This document shows, piece by piece, positions 17,158-26,771 of a stretch of 64,000 nt of DNA. The DNA is from Flavobacterium coralii (lineage in GTDB: Bacteria; Bacteroidota; Bacteroidia; Flavobacteriales; Flavobacteriaceae). The stretch's first letter is position 1; the number at the start of each line of letters is the position of its first letter. The position numbers and the translations under genes are program-made. Below the pieces are notes generated by a model that did no database searches, had not been told where the DNA came from, and was given only the letters and a program-made list of their open reading frames with translations. The stretch spans positions 310,001 to 374,000 of the forward strand of contig NZ_JAHDIU010000004.1 of NCBI RefSeq assembly GCF_019891545.1, written 5' to 3'.

Positions 17158-20100
17158 TTACAGCAATACAAGTTTTTCATATCTGTATGCTGTTTTATTA
17201 GTTACGGTAGATCTTACAGTTAGCTTATATACATATACGCCTTTGCCTATTTTATCGCCAAAGTCGTCTCGCCCGTCCCACCTGATATCACGGCTTAAAA
17301 AGCCATCGGTTATTACCGACTGGTTTATTGTTTTTACCACCTTGCCCGATACCGTAAATATCTGCACCTGCACATCAAGCGGCTCAAAAGGCCTGTTGTG
17401 GTTAAACCAGAATTCGGTATAACTTACAAACGGGTTAGGGTAGTTAAGCACCTTATCTATTGTAAGGGCATCATCTCCCGAAACCACGAACTGAATATCG
17501 GCAGTAACAAGGTTATTGTAAACATCCCATGCTTTAAAGGTTAGCGTATGCAATCCTTTTTCAAGATTGGCAAACGGAAAACGCACTTTTCCTCTTTTAT
17601 AGGTATCAGGGTCGGCTTCATAATAATCGTTCATCAGGAACGGGTTATTTTCATCGCCATCCAGTATACCAATAATATCGTGGCCTATTCCACTCGCTGT
17701 ATTAATACCATGCTCATCTTCCAGAAAAGCAAGCAGCATCGGTGAGTCATTGGTAATACCACCGCTCACAAAGCTTTCGTCGTTCATGTAGAGCCTTACG
17801 GAAGGCGCTGTCCTGTCTTCGGCGGCATTTTCGTTTATACCTCCTATAAGGATATCATTATCATGACCGGTTTGGTCTTCTAAAATATTATTGCGTTTGG
17901 CATAGAAGCTTACACGTCCGTTACCAACCGCTATGCGAATATCGCGCGGCACCACAAATCCAACCTCGAACTGTCCGTTTGTTACCGTGGCACTACCCCT
18001 GAAAACTGTTTCGCCCAAGGTGCTAAATAAATAGGGATTTGGCGTATTGTTGTCGTTATTAAGTGTTTGCCTTTGTACTTCTTTATCAAAAACTGTAATT
18101 TCAAGGTCACCATTATAATTGGTGAGTACAGCACCTCCTTCGGTAGTTACCTGGCCTTTAAGTGCTACATAATCAAGAGCCCTGATGGGCGCTGTGTTTT
18201 CGGCAACAGGCACATCATTTATATGTGTAAGTACTATTTTAGGTTTAGGCACTGCAAGCTTTAGTGCCGGGTCGCCCACAAAGGCAATAACCCTGTAACC
18301 TGTACTGCTTGAAGCCTGCACCTTGGTAAGCCTGAAGGCTTCTGCCATTGTAGGATATTCAGGCAGGTTAAAGGCGTAAAGCCTTTCTGAAAGGTCTTTA
18401 TTGAAATTATAAGCGCTGATTGTAAAGATAGCCCTTGTGGTGGTTATCATGGCAATAGCGCCACCTTGTGGGTTCCAGTAAATAAACTCCCCTGCCGTTT
18501 GCCTGTACGGGTTATCAAACTTGGTAAGGTCGCACGTTGCCGTTACGAATAACGGATATTTATACCTGTTGGTAAGCACCTGCGCATCGGCACTCTCCAG
18601 CATCCTTTCGCTTGCCATACCGTTCTCGCTGCCATGCCCCAGATAGTTAACCACCAACGTACCATAATTGATAGAACGTATCAACTGGTCTTTGGCATCA
18701 GGGTAGCGTTCACCTCCTGAAGACACCTGCTGCACAAACGAGTCGGTATAAATTTTCCTCACATTTACAAAAGGCCTGAAATCATTTAGCTGGTTGGCAA
18801 CAGTATCCTGTGTAGATGTAAACGGGACATCAGACAAGGTGTCTGCATCGTCTGCAACCAGTGTATATTCATTTCTCCATCTTCCGTATGATTCTTCTCC
18901 AAGGTATTCCGCTATTTTGTTTACCATTTCACGGGCTTGCTGGGTGCTGCTTACCAGCATCCGTCCAACTGCAATATCGGCTTCTTCACTATCACCGGCA
19001 ATCCTTCCTTCTGTAGGATCCATCAGCACAAAAAACTCATCAGTAGCAAAAGTGCTTACTTCGCTGTAATTGGAAGAACCTGCATTTGTTTCGTTATAAT
19101 AGTGAAAAATAGGGACAATATTCGTGTTATTTGGTATCCTGTCTTTAAAATCAAATGATGCATCACCAAAAAGGTTTACATACTTAACCCTGTTATCATC
19201 TGACGAAGCATTATTATATACATACTTAATAAAGTTACGTATAGCGCCTATATCCTGTTTGCCGGATGCAAATTCCTGGTATATTTTTTCGAGCGTTACC
19301 ACTTTAACCACCATACCCGAGTTGGTCCTGTGGATACCGGCAAGCTCTTCAGCCTGATTACGGAGAAACTCAGGAGTAATAATAAGGTATTCCACATCCT
19401 GAAACTGCCCCTGCGCATTATTAAAAATAGTACCTTTCAGGTTTTGGTTGGCTACCCTTGTGTTAGATTCCCTCAACGGGGTAAGGTAGCCTGAAGATGT
19501 TACGGTAATATACTCCCTAACCTCGCCCATATTAGCCCTGAAGGCAAACTGACTACTACTGTTTTCTGCTACCTGGGCGGCATTATATATGTCAGTAATA
19601 TCCCATATGGCATTTATATCGCCCGCACCTGTAAACTGGTATTCTATTACACCTATATTATTTGCCGCATCGTTATACCTGAAACGGAACTGCCCGTTAC
19701 CTCCCCTAAGGCTGCGCTTGCATTCTATTGCTATATAATCCAGCCAGGCATCCGAAGTAGGCACACCATTGTTATTATAGCTCAGCGCAACGGTTATATC
19801 TTCTGCAGAGGCATTAAAATTGGTAATAAGTGTGCCGTCAACACCCCTTGCAAGGGAGCCTACAGCACCAAAGTTGATTGTACCTGCCGTTTGCCCGTTT
19901 ACTGTTACCCCCATAGAGGTGGATGTAAGTGAGTTGGCTGCCGCCCTTACTGTTATTTTAGCTTCACCGGGCACTATATCAGGCACTGTAAAATCAAACT
20001 CCTGCTCATCTTCTATATCAAAAGCTTCGCCATGCCACTTGCGGCCCAGCCTCGCTATACTTACAAGGTCGCGCTCGTGATACACATACTCATCAAACTG

Positions 20101-21006
20101 GGTAGTGGTTATGACAGGCGTACCCGATGGCTGCGGCACAGCATTTATGCGCTTACCGTTACCCCCGTATGAAGTTACATAATAATATGACCTATTGGCA
20201 TAAAGGTTATTATGCGTGCCGTTTTCACGGCTAAAGTTATCTACACCTTCCGCATAAAATAATATGTAGTCAGAATTATCAAACTGCCCGTCCTGCTCGC
20301 CTACAAACATAATGGCGTTCTCGGCAAGGTCGGCAGGATAATCGGCAGAGTTAAGCAAAGGCAGCATGCGCCCACCGTTACCATAAATTTTTATCCTTCG
20401 CGGATCTGCATTTACATCAAGCCCCAGTTGCTGCAAAAAGCTTTTAGACAAACGGTAAACACCTGATTTTTCTACATAAAACCTGTACCATTCGCCTGCG
20501 GCAAGAACAGAGTTGGATATATTATTGAAGTCGTTAGTGCTTTTTGGCTTTTCGGCAGAAGCCCTGTATGAAAATGAATAGCTGAAAGATTTAACTCTTT
20601 TATAGGAATTGCCTTCTTTTATAATAGGGTTTAGCTTAATAGTGGCGTAATGGGTGTTGCGCGCTTTAGAAGCATTAACAACAGCATCAAGCTTTACAGG
20701 CACTTTGCTTCTATCTATATCGCCCAGTGCTGTGGGGTTTATATTTTCATAAACCACATTGGTAACCGTAAGCGAGTTAGGGTCAGCTACAGCAGGAGCA
20801 GGCATTTTATAAGTAAATAAAAGCTGCTTATCCTCAAAATCAAAACCCATGTAGTCCTGCTGAAACGTGGGCATCTGCAAATCTGTTTCGGCAAAAGATA
20901 CTTTCTGGCTTTCTTTCCAGACAAGCTCAACAGTACCCGACTGCTGGCCAAAAACAGTAGCCGACAGCATCAATGTACATATATATAGGAGTATATTGTA
21001 TTTCAT
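17158..21006 (-). CDS. porU: Type IX secretion sortase PorU
   Basis: A gingipain-type (C25) cysteine endopeptidase of 1282 residues that cleaves the C-terminal sorting domain of T9SS cargo and links the cargo to anionic lipopolysaccharide. The catalytic His (NYLGHGSENG, about residue 791) and Cys (TATCDLTKFD, about residue 825) are present. The C terminus (VLNYPNPFV to VYVYKLTV) is itself a sorting-like domain that homologues retain. I placed the start at the ATG at 21006, directly before the signal peptide ILLYICTLMLSATVFG; an upstream ATG at 21027 adds seven residues. Divergent from gldJ. Confidence 0.95.
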   Translation of the reverse strand: MKYNILLYICTLMLSATVFGQQSGTVELVWKESQKVSFAETDLQMPTFQQDYMGFDFEDKQLLFTYKMPAPAVADPNSLTVTNVVYENINPTALGDIDRSKVPVKLDAVVNASKARNTHYATIKLNPIIKEGNSYKRVKSFSYSFSYRASAEKPKSTNDFNNISNSVLAAGEWYRFYVEKSGVYRLSKSFLQQLGLDVNADPRRIKIYGNGGRMLPLLNSADYPADLAENAIMFVGEQDGQFDNSDYILFYAEGVDNFSRENGTHNNLYANRSYYYVTSYGGNGKRINAVPQPSGTPVITTTQFDEYVYHERDLVSIARLGRKWHGEAFDIEDEQEFDFTVPDIVPGEAKITVRAAANSLTSTSMGVTVNGQTAGTINFGAVGSLARGVDGTLITNFNASAEDITVALSYNNNGVPTSDAWLDYIAIECKRSLRGGNGQFRFRYNDAANNIGVIEYQFTGAGDINAIWDITDIYNAAQVAENSSSQFAFRANMGEVREYITVTSSGYLTPLRESNTRVANQNLKGTIFNNAQGQFQDVEYLIITPEFLRNQAEELAGIHRTNSGMVVKVVTLEKIYQEFASGKQDIGAIRNFIKYVYNNASSDDNRVKYVNLFGDASFDFKDRIPNNTNIVPIFHYYNETNAGSSNYSEVSTFATDEFFVLMDPTEGRIAGDSEEADIAVGRMLVSSTQQAREMVNKIAEYLGEESYGRWRNEYTLVADDADTLSDVPFTSTQDTVANQLNDFRPFVNVRKIYTDSFVQQVSSGGERYPDAKDQLIRSINYGTLVVNYLGHGSENGMASERMLESADAQVLTNRYKYPLFVTATCDLTKFDNPYRQTAGEFIYWNPQGGAIAMITTTRAIFTISAYNFNKDLSERLYAFNLPEYPTMAEAFRLTKVQASSSTGYRVIAFVGDPALKLAVPKPKIVLTHINDVPVAENTAPIRALDYVALKGQVTTEGGAVLTNYNGDLEITVFDKEVQRQTLNNDNNTPNPYLFSTLGETVFRGSATVTNGQFEVGFVVPRDIRIAVGNGRVSFYAKRNNILEDQTGHDNDILIGGINENAAEDRTAPSVRLYMNDESFVSGGITNDSPMLLAFLEDEHGINTASGIGHDIIGILDGDENNPFLMNDYYEADPDTYKRGKVRFPFANLEKGLHTLTFKAWDVYNNLVTADIQFVVSGDDALTIDKVLNYPNPFVSYTEFWFNHNRPFEPLDVQVQIFTVSGKVVKTINQSVITDGFLSRDIRWDGRDDFGDKIGKGVYVYKLTVRSTVTNKTAYRYEKLVLL

Positions 21007-21156
21007 CACACAACAAAACGCAAACAAAAAAAATATATTACAAAGCTTACAAAATATTTTTTTGCCTGTAGCAGTGCAATATTACTTTAAAATAGCCGTT
21101 CTAGAAAGACACATTTAACATAAATTTGGATTTTTATTAAAAATTTTAAAATCGTG

Positions 21157-21186
21157 TTGCGGTTTAATGGTTAATTATTATATTGC
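21157..21186 (+). promoter_or_regulatory. Candidate gldJ promoter
   Basis: A TTG at 21157-21159 and a TATATTGC at 21179-21186 are separated by 19 nt, close to the Bacteroidota -33/-7 arrangement (TTG, TAnnTTTG). The gldJ ATG is 27 nt downstream of the -7 element. Confidence 0.4.
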
Positions 21187-21213
21187 GCCACGAAATTTAT
21201 TACCTAGAGAAAG

Positions 21214-22881
21214 ATGAGAATTAACAAGATGACTGCTTTAAAACTGGTTGTGGCGCTTGCCATAACTTTTGGTTTTACCGCTTGTAGCAAGAAATCGGGA
21301 GGCTCTAACACCTCTACCGCTACAGGATGGAGAATTAATGACAAGAAAGGCGGATTTCAACACAACTCGCGCTACAAGCAGCAAGAGCCTGGGCCCGGAC
21401 TTGTGGAAGTAGAAGGAGGAACTTTTACTATGGGTAGGGTTTCCGATGACGTTATGCACGACTGGAACAACACGCCTACGCAGCAGCACGTGCAATCTTT
21501 CTACATGGATGAAACCGAGGTAACAAATGTTATGTACATGGAGTACCTTGACTGGTTAAAGAGGGTTTATCCGCCAAGCGAGGAAAACTATAAGAACATT
21601 TATGTTGGCGCCCTGCCTGATACACTTGTATGGAGGAGTGCACTTGGTTATAACGAAACCATGACCAACAACTACCTTAGGCACCCTGCTTATGGCAACT
21701 ACCCGGTAGTTGGTGTTAACTGGATACAGGCTGTTGAATTCAGCAAATGGAGGACAGACCGTGTTAACGAAGCTTTACTTGAGCAGGAAGGCTACATAAA
21801 AAGAGATGCTAAAATTACAGATGTAAGCGCTGAATCTACTTTCAGTACCGAGGCTTATCTTGAAAGCCCGAGCAAGAGCTATGGCGGTAACGAAGAAATT
21901 GTTTACAAAGGCCGTAACAATAAACTTGCCGGTGACGAAGAAGCTAAAGGCGTTTATGCACAAAGGACATCAGGACTTATTTTACCTGAATACAGGCTAC
22001 CTACCGAAGCTGAATGGGAATATGCCGCTATTGCACTTGTAGGCAACCGCGAGTATAACCTGTACAGGGGTAACAAAAAATACCCATGGAAGGGACAGTA
22101 CACACGTAACTCAAGAAGGCAGAGCAAAGGCGACCAGCTTGCTAACTTTAAGCAAGGTAAAGGGGACTACGGCGGAATTGCAGGCTGGAGTGATGACAAC
22201 GCAGATATTACTGCTCCTGTAAAATCATACCCACCAAATGATTTCGGCCTTTATGACATGGCAGGTAACGTTGCCGAGTGGGTTGCTGACGTTTACCGTC
22301 CGATTGTAGATGATGAAGCAAACGACTTTAACTACTACAGGGGTAACGTTTACATGAAAAATAAAATTGGTGACGATGGCAGGGCTGAACTTGTTACTGC
22401 TGAAACCATAGAATATGACACACTGGCAAACGGACGCATACAGTACCGTAACCTGCCTGGCCAGATTGCCCAGGAAGCCATTACCCAGGAAGATGTTTTC
22501 TTAAGGCAAAACTATACCAGGAGTGATAACAGGGATTACAGGGATGGTGACGTACAGTCTTCCCGTTTCTATAACTATGGCGCAACAGATGAAGGCGGCC
22601 TTAGCGAAAACCAAAGGATGTATGACGCTCCTAAACACGAAGTAGGAAGTGACAGCCTTGGCGAGATGTACAAAAAATGGGACCCTTCTTCTACAAGGAC
22701 TACGCTTATCAATGATAACGTAAGGGTTTACAAAGGCGGCTCATGGAGAGACAGGGCTTACTGGCTAGACCCTGCTCAAAGAAGGTACTTCCCTCAGGAT
22801 ATGGCAACCGACTATATCGGTTTCAGGTGTGCCATGAGTAAAGTAGGACCTAAAAACGGCAGGAAAACTGCAAGGAACTAA
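21214..22881 (+). CDS. gldJ: Gliding motility / T9SS lipoprotein GldJ
   Basis: A 555-residue lipoprotein: the signal ALAITFGF ends in the lipobox FTAC (Cys at about residue 24). The body is a formylglycine-generating-enzyme/sulfatase-modifying fold: VEVEGGTFTMGRVS, FYMDETEVTN, LPTEAEWEYAA, YDMAGNVAEWV and the closing VYKGGSWRD with GFRCAMSK. GldJ, like GldK, is a non-enzymatic use of this fold in the gliding and secretion machinery. Loss of GldJ abolishes gliding and destabilises GldK in F. johnsoniae. It is divergent from porU-porV and ends in a strong terminator before murF. Confidence 0.95.
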   Translation: MRINKMTALKLVVALAITFGFTACSKKSGGSNTSTATGWRINDKKGGFQHNSRYKQQEPGPGLVEVEGGTFTMGRVSDDVMHDWNNTPTQQHVQSFYMDETEVTNVMYMEYLDWLKRVYPPSEENYKNIYVGALPDTLVWRSALGYNETMTNNYLRHPAYGNYPVVGVNWIQAVEFSKWRTDRVNEALLEQEGYIKRDAKITDVSAESTFSTEAYLESPSKSYGGNEEIVYKGRNNKLAGDEEAKGVYAQRTSGLILPEYRLPTEAEWEYAAIALVGNREYNLYRGNKKYPWKGQYTRNSRRQSKGDQLANFKQGKGDYGGIAGWSDDNADITAPVKSYPPNDFGLYDMAGNVAEWVADVYRPIVDDEANDFNYYRGNVYMKNKIGDDGRAELVTAETIEYDTLANGRIQYRNLPGQIAQEAITQEDVFLRQNYTRSDNRDYRDGDVQSSRFYNYGATDEGGLSENQRMYDAPKHEVGSDSLGEMYKKWDPSSTRTTLINDNVRVYKGGSWRDRAYWLDPAQRRYFPQDMATDYIGFRCAMSKVGPKNGRKTARN

Positions 22882-22905
22882 ATAAATTTCAATTCAGATA
22901 TTATA

Positions 22906-22936
22906 AATAAAGCCCTATCTTAGGGCTTTATTTTTT
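22906..22936 (+). terminator. Strong intrinsic terminator after gldJ
   Basis: A perfect 12-bp stem (AATAAAGCCCTA/TAGGGCTTTATT) with a TCT loop is followed by Ts. It lies between the gldJ stop and the murF start and nearly touches murF. Confidence 0.9.
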
Positions 22937-22943
22937 GTTATAT

Positions 22944-24230
22944 ATGGAAACAGCAAGCCTTTACGAATATTTTTTGCAATGTGGTTCAGTATCAACAGAT
23001 ACACGAAAAATAGCCCCCGGGTCAATATTTTTTGCACTGAAGGGTGATAACTTTAATGCAAACCATTTTGCGCAGGAAGCGCTTGCCAAAGGGGCAAAAT
23101 TTGCCGTAATAGATGAAGCTGAATATAAAACTGCCGACAACATACTTTTAGTTGATGACAGCCTTACCGCTTTACAGCAACTGGCTAACCACCACAGGAA
23201 GCAGCTTGGGCTGCCTGTAATTGCATTAACCGGAAGCAACGGCAAAACTACTACCAAAGAACTCATAAACGCTGTGCTGGGGGCTAAATATACCACTAAA
23301 GCCACGGTAGGCAACCTTAACAACCACATAGGTGTGCCGCTTACGCTTTTATCATTTACTGCTGATACAGAAATAGGTATTGTGGAAATGGGTGCAAACC
23401 ATCAAAAGGAAATTGAATTTTTATGTAGTATTACCGAACCTAATTTTGGTTACATAACCAACTTTGGCAAGGCACACCTTGAAGGGTTTGGCGGTTATGA
23501 AGGCGTAATAAAAGGTAAAAGTGAACTGTACAATTATTTAAAAGAAAATATCAAAACGGTTTTTGTAAACCTGGATGATCCTATCCAAAAAGAAAAAACA
23601 GAAGATATACCACGATTTACCTTTGCTGTTGATAATTACAACAGCGACCTCCGCATCGAAAAGACAGAAGCGAGCCCGATGGTTACCATAACCTATAACG
23701 GAACTGAGATAAAAACAAATCTTATAGGTTCTTATAACATACCTAACATTTGTGCAGCAATTGCTATTGGTAATTATTTTAAGGTAAGTGATACAAAGAT
23801 TAAAGCCTCGCTTGAGGATTATATACCAAATAACAACAGGTCGCAACTGGTTGAGAAAGGCAGCAACAGCATTATCCTTGATGCCTACAACGCTAACCCA
23901 AGCAGTATGGCTGCTGCACTTACTAATTTTATCCAGCTTGAGAGAGACACCAAGATAGCTGTTTTAGGCGATATGTTTGAGCTTGGGGATGAAAGTGCAG
24001 AGGAGCATAAAAAGATAGTTCACCTGCTGATAAACCATTCAGATAAAGTAACATTTTATTTTGTCGGGAGGGAGTTTTACAACCACAACCCGGAAAAAGC
24101 CAACATGAACTTCTTTGCCGATTATGAAAGCTTTGCAAAACATTTTAGTAATGTAAAGCCTGAGGGAGCCACTATACTCATCAAAGGCTCAAGAGGTATG
24201 GCTTTAGAAAGAACACTCGAACTCCTGTAA
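22944..24230 (+). CDS. murF: UDP-N-acetylmuramoyl-tripeptide--D-Ala-D-Ala ligase
   Basis: A 428-residue Mur ligase that adds D-Ala-D-Ala to the peptidoglycan precursor. Domains in order: N-terminal UDP-binding part with VSTDTRKIAPGSIFFALKG, the ATP P-loop GSNGKTTTKE, the central VEMGANHQKEI region, and the C-terminal domain with DAYNANPSSM and LGDMFELG. I chose the ATG at 22944 (METASLYEYF) rather than a TTG three codons earlier, which lies at the edge of the terminator T-tract. The stop is directly adjacent to the stop of the convergent small membrane protein. Confidence 0.95.
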   Translation: METASLYEYFLQCGSVSTDTRKIAPGSIFFALKGDNFNANHFAQEALAKGAKFAVIDEAEYKTADNILLVDDSLTALQQLANHHRKQLGLPVIALTGSNGKTTTKELINAVLGAKYTTKATVGNLNNHIGVPLTLLSFTADTEIGIVEMGANHQKEIEFLCSITEPNFGYITNFGKAHLEGFGGYEGVIKGKSELYNYLKENIKTVFVNLDDPIQKEKTEDIPRFTFAVDNYNSDLRIEKTEASPMVTITYNGTEIKTNLIGSYNIPNICAAIAIGNYFKVSDTKIKASLEDYIPNNNRSQLVEKGSNSIILDAYNANPSSMAAALTNFIQLERDTKIAVLGDMFELGDESAEEHKKIVHLLINHSDKVTFYFVGREFYNHNPEKANMNFFADYESFAKHFSNVKPEGATILIKGSRGMALERTLELL

Positions 24231-24482
24231 TTAATATAAAGATTTCTTCTTGCTTATATAAACCTTCCACATCTTAAAGATAAACAGTGTATTGAGCAAA
24301 AACAGAAATTGCAGCAACAAGTACTTTTTATTAAATATACTTTGGGTAAACAAATCACTCATTGCTAATAGTAAAAGCAACCCTCCTATAAACCAAAGGG
24401 CAGTAAGCACTACTGCCCTTTTCTTATTTATAAGATGAAATAAAGCTTTATCCTTAAGGTTTATTTTATTGCGTTGCTCCAT
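24231..24482 (-). CDS. Small two-helix membrane protein, unknown function
   Basis: An 83-residue protein with a charged N terminus, two hydrophobic helices (about residues 23-43 and 53-72) and a Lys-rich tail (YISKKKSLY). No family was recognised. It starts one base after the galE stop on the same strand and ends directly against the murF stop, so it is probably the last gene of the aminotransferase-galE unit. Tight packing supports it being a real gene. Confidence 0.6.
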   Translation of the reverse strand: MEQRNKINLKDKALFHLINKKRAVVLTALWFIGGLLLLLAMSDLFTQSIFNKKYLLLQFLFLLNTLFIFKMWKVYISKKKSLY

Positions 24483-24483
24483 A

Positions 24484-25503
24484 TTATTCTTTTCCTCTCA
24501 CTTTCTTCTCCCATTTCCATGCAGAGGCCAAAGCATCTTCCATTGTTAATTCAGCTTTCCAGCCCAGCACATTATTAGCTTTAGCAGTATCGGCATAGGC
24601 TTCGGTAATATCACCTGCCCTGCGCGCTACAATTTTATAATTTAGCTTTTGCCCGGTTACTTTTTCGAATGCATTTATTACCTCAAGTACGCTGTTACCC
24701 TTGCCTGTACCCAGGTTAAATACCTCAACTTTATCAGCATTTTTACTATCGATAAGCCTTTTTAAAGCGGTAACGTGTGCTTTTGCGAGGTCAACCACGT
24801 GGATATAATCTCTTATGCAGGTACCGTCCGGAGTTGGGTAATCATCTCCAAAAACCGAAAGCTGCTCACGAAGGCCTATAGCGGTTTGCGTAATAAAAGG
24901 CACTAAGTTTTGCGGTGTACCTTTTGGCAGCTCGCCAATCATAACAGAATCATGCGCTCCTACAGGGTTAAAATAGCGTAATAGGATAGCGCTAATATTC
25001 GACACGTTAGCAACATCGGTAATAATCTCTTCACCTATTTGCTTGGTATTTCCGTAAGGCGACATTGCAACCTGTATGGGTGCATCTTCGGTTATGGGCA
25101 TTTTTTCGGCCTGACCGTACACCGTGCATGACGAGCTGAAGATGAAATGCGATTTCTCTTTTTGCTGTAACCCCTGCAACAGGTACACTAAAGAACCTAA
25201 GTTGTTTTCATAATACAGTAGCGGATTTTCTACACTCTCCCCTACTGCTTTGGATGCCGCAAAATGTATAATGCCTGAAACATCATTATACTTACTGAAA
25301 AACGCCTGCACTGCAGCCTTGTCGCGCAGGTCAATCTGTTCAAACTCGGGTTTTTTGCCGGTAATGGCAGTTATGCCGTCCAGCACTTCAATTGATGAGT
25401 TAGAAAGGTCGTCTATCACCACTACATCAAAACCTTCATTTTGCAGTTCGACCACTGTGTGCGAGCCTATAAATCCGAGGCCACCGGTTACAAGTATTTT
25501 CAT
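24484..25503 (-). CDS. galE: UDP-glucose 4-epimerase
   Basis: A 339-residue extended SDR. It opens with the NAD-binding motif TGGLGFIGSHT, has the catalytic SSCTVYG and YGNTK (YxxxK) residues, and ends with the ATPYADTAKANNVLGW-type region seen in GalE (EAYADTAKANNVL here). It interconverts UDP-glucose and UDP-galactose, supplying galactose residues for surface glycans. It lies downstream of a sugar aminotransferase on the same strand. Confidence 0.95.
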   Translation of the reverse strand: MKILVTGGLGFIGSHTVVELQNEGFDVVVIDDLSNSSIEVLDGITAITGKKPEFEQIDLRDKAAVQAFFSKYNDVSGIIHFAASKAVGESVENPLLYYENNLGSLVYLLQGLQQKEKSHFIFSSSCTVYGQAEKMPITEDAPIQVAMSPYGNTKQIGEEIITDVANVSNISAILLRYFNPVGAHDSVMIGELPKGTPQNLVPFITQTAIGLREQLSVFGDDYPTPDGTCIRDYIHVVDLAKAHVTALKRLIDSKNADKVEVFNLGTGKGNSVLEVINAFEKVTGQKLNYKIVARRAGDITEAYADTAKANNVLGWKAELTMEDALASAWKWEKKVRGKE

Positions 25504-25536
25504 GGGTATGTTTGTTGGTTGGTTGTATGGTTAATG

Positions 25537-26670
25537 CTATATGCTCAGGAAATCTAAAATGGCTTGTGTTATAAATGCTATCTGCTCATCATCCAGCTCG
25601 GTGTGCATAGGTAATGATATTACCTCTTTTACAAGCTGGTTGGTTACGGTAAAATCATCTTCGTTATAGCGGCCGCTGGCATAAGCTTTCTGGCTGTGCA
25701 ACGGTATCGGATAGTAAATAGCACACGGTATGCCTTTATCCAGCAGGTGCTTCATCAGTGCATTCCTGTCAGCATTCAATATCCTTAATGTATATTGATG
25801 AAAAACATGGCTTTCATCATCGCCTTTTATAACAGGCGTAATAATATCGGCATGGCCAGCAAATGCCTTGCTGTACTTATCGGCAGCGGCACGGCGTGCT
25901 TTATTATAATCATCAAGATGTGGCAGCTTCGCATTCAGTACCGCAGCCTGAACACTGTCAAGCCTTGAGTTTACCCCTACTACATCATGGTGATAGCGCT
26001 CATACATTCCGTGGTTAACTATACCGCGTAGCTTGTGCGCAAGCTCATCATCATTGGTAAAAATGGCACCGCCATCGCCATAGCAGCCCAGGTTTTTAGA
26101 CGGAAAGAAAGATGTTGAAGCCACATGGCCTATAGTGCCCGCTTTCTTTTTAGTGCCATCGGCATAGGTATATTCGGCGCCTATTGCTTGAGCGTTATCC
26201 TCTATCACATACAGGTTATGTTCCTCTGCAAGCGCCATTATAGCTTCCATATCGGCTGTCTGCCCAAACAGGTGAACCGGTACTATAGCTTTCGTTTTAG
26301 GCGTTATTGCATTGCGTATTGCCTCTACAGAAATATTAAAGCTGTCGGGCTCTACATCTACTAATACAGGTGTAAGTTGCAACAGAGCAATAACTTCTAC
26401 CGTAGCGGCAAATGTAAAGTCGGCCGTAATAACCTCATCACCCGGCTCAAGCCCAAGGCCCATCATGGCTATTTGTAATGCATCGGTACCGTTTGCACAC
26501 GGTATTACGTGCTTAACGCCAAGGTATTCTTCCAGGTTTTTCTGGAATTTATGTACCTCCGGCCCGTTAATATAGGTTGTTGTATCAAGCACTTCCTGTA
26601 TAGAGGCATCTACAGTTTGTTTTATCTTATCATACTGACCCTTAAGGTCAACCATTTGTAATTTTTTCAT
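25537..26670 (-). CDS. DegT/DnrJ/EryC1/StrS-family sugar aminotransferase
   Basis: A 377-residue PLP-dependent aminotransferase of nucleotide-sugar pathways. Evidence: VIPCANGTDALQIAM (cofactor-binding), IEDNAQAIGAEY, and the Schiff-base Lys in STSFFPSKNLGCYGDGG. The family makes amino sugars for O-antigens and other glycans; the position of the amino group is not predictable. I put the start at the ATG at 26670 (MKKLQMVDLKGQY), the usual beginning in homologues, rather than at 26697. It is upstream of galE and divergent from waaA. Confidence 0.92.
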   Translation of the reverse strand: MKKLQMVDLKGQYDKIKQTVDASIQEVLDTTTYINGPEVHKFQKNLEEYLGVKHVIPCANGTDALQIAMMGLGLEPGDEVITADFTFAATVEVIALLQLTPVLVDVEPDSFNISVEAIRNAITPKTKAIVPVHLFGQTADMEAIMALAEEHNLYVIEDNAQAIGAEYTYADGTKKKAGTIGHVASTSFFPSKNLGCYGDGGAIFTNDDELAHKLRGIVNHGMYERYHHDVVGVNSRLDSVQAAVLNAKLPHLDDYNKARRAAADKYSKAFAGHADIITPVIKGDDESHVFHQYTLRILNADRNALMKHLLDKGIPCAIYYPIPLHSQKAYASGRYNEDDFTVTNQLVKEVISLPMHTELDDEQIAFITQAILDFLSI

Positions 26671-26771
26671 TTGCTTTTGTAATTTAAGCCATCGCAAAAC
26701 TACTAATTAAATAGCTCCCTGCCAATGAAAATGCCCTAAAGTGCGTATTTTAGCAGCACAATACATATACC

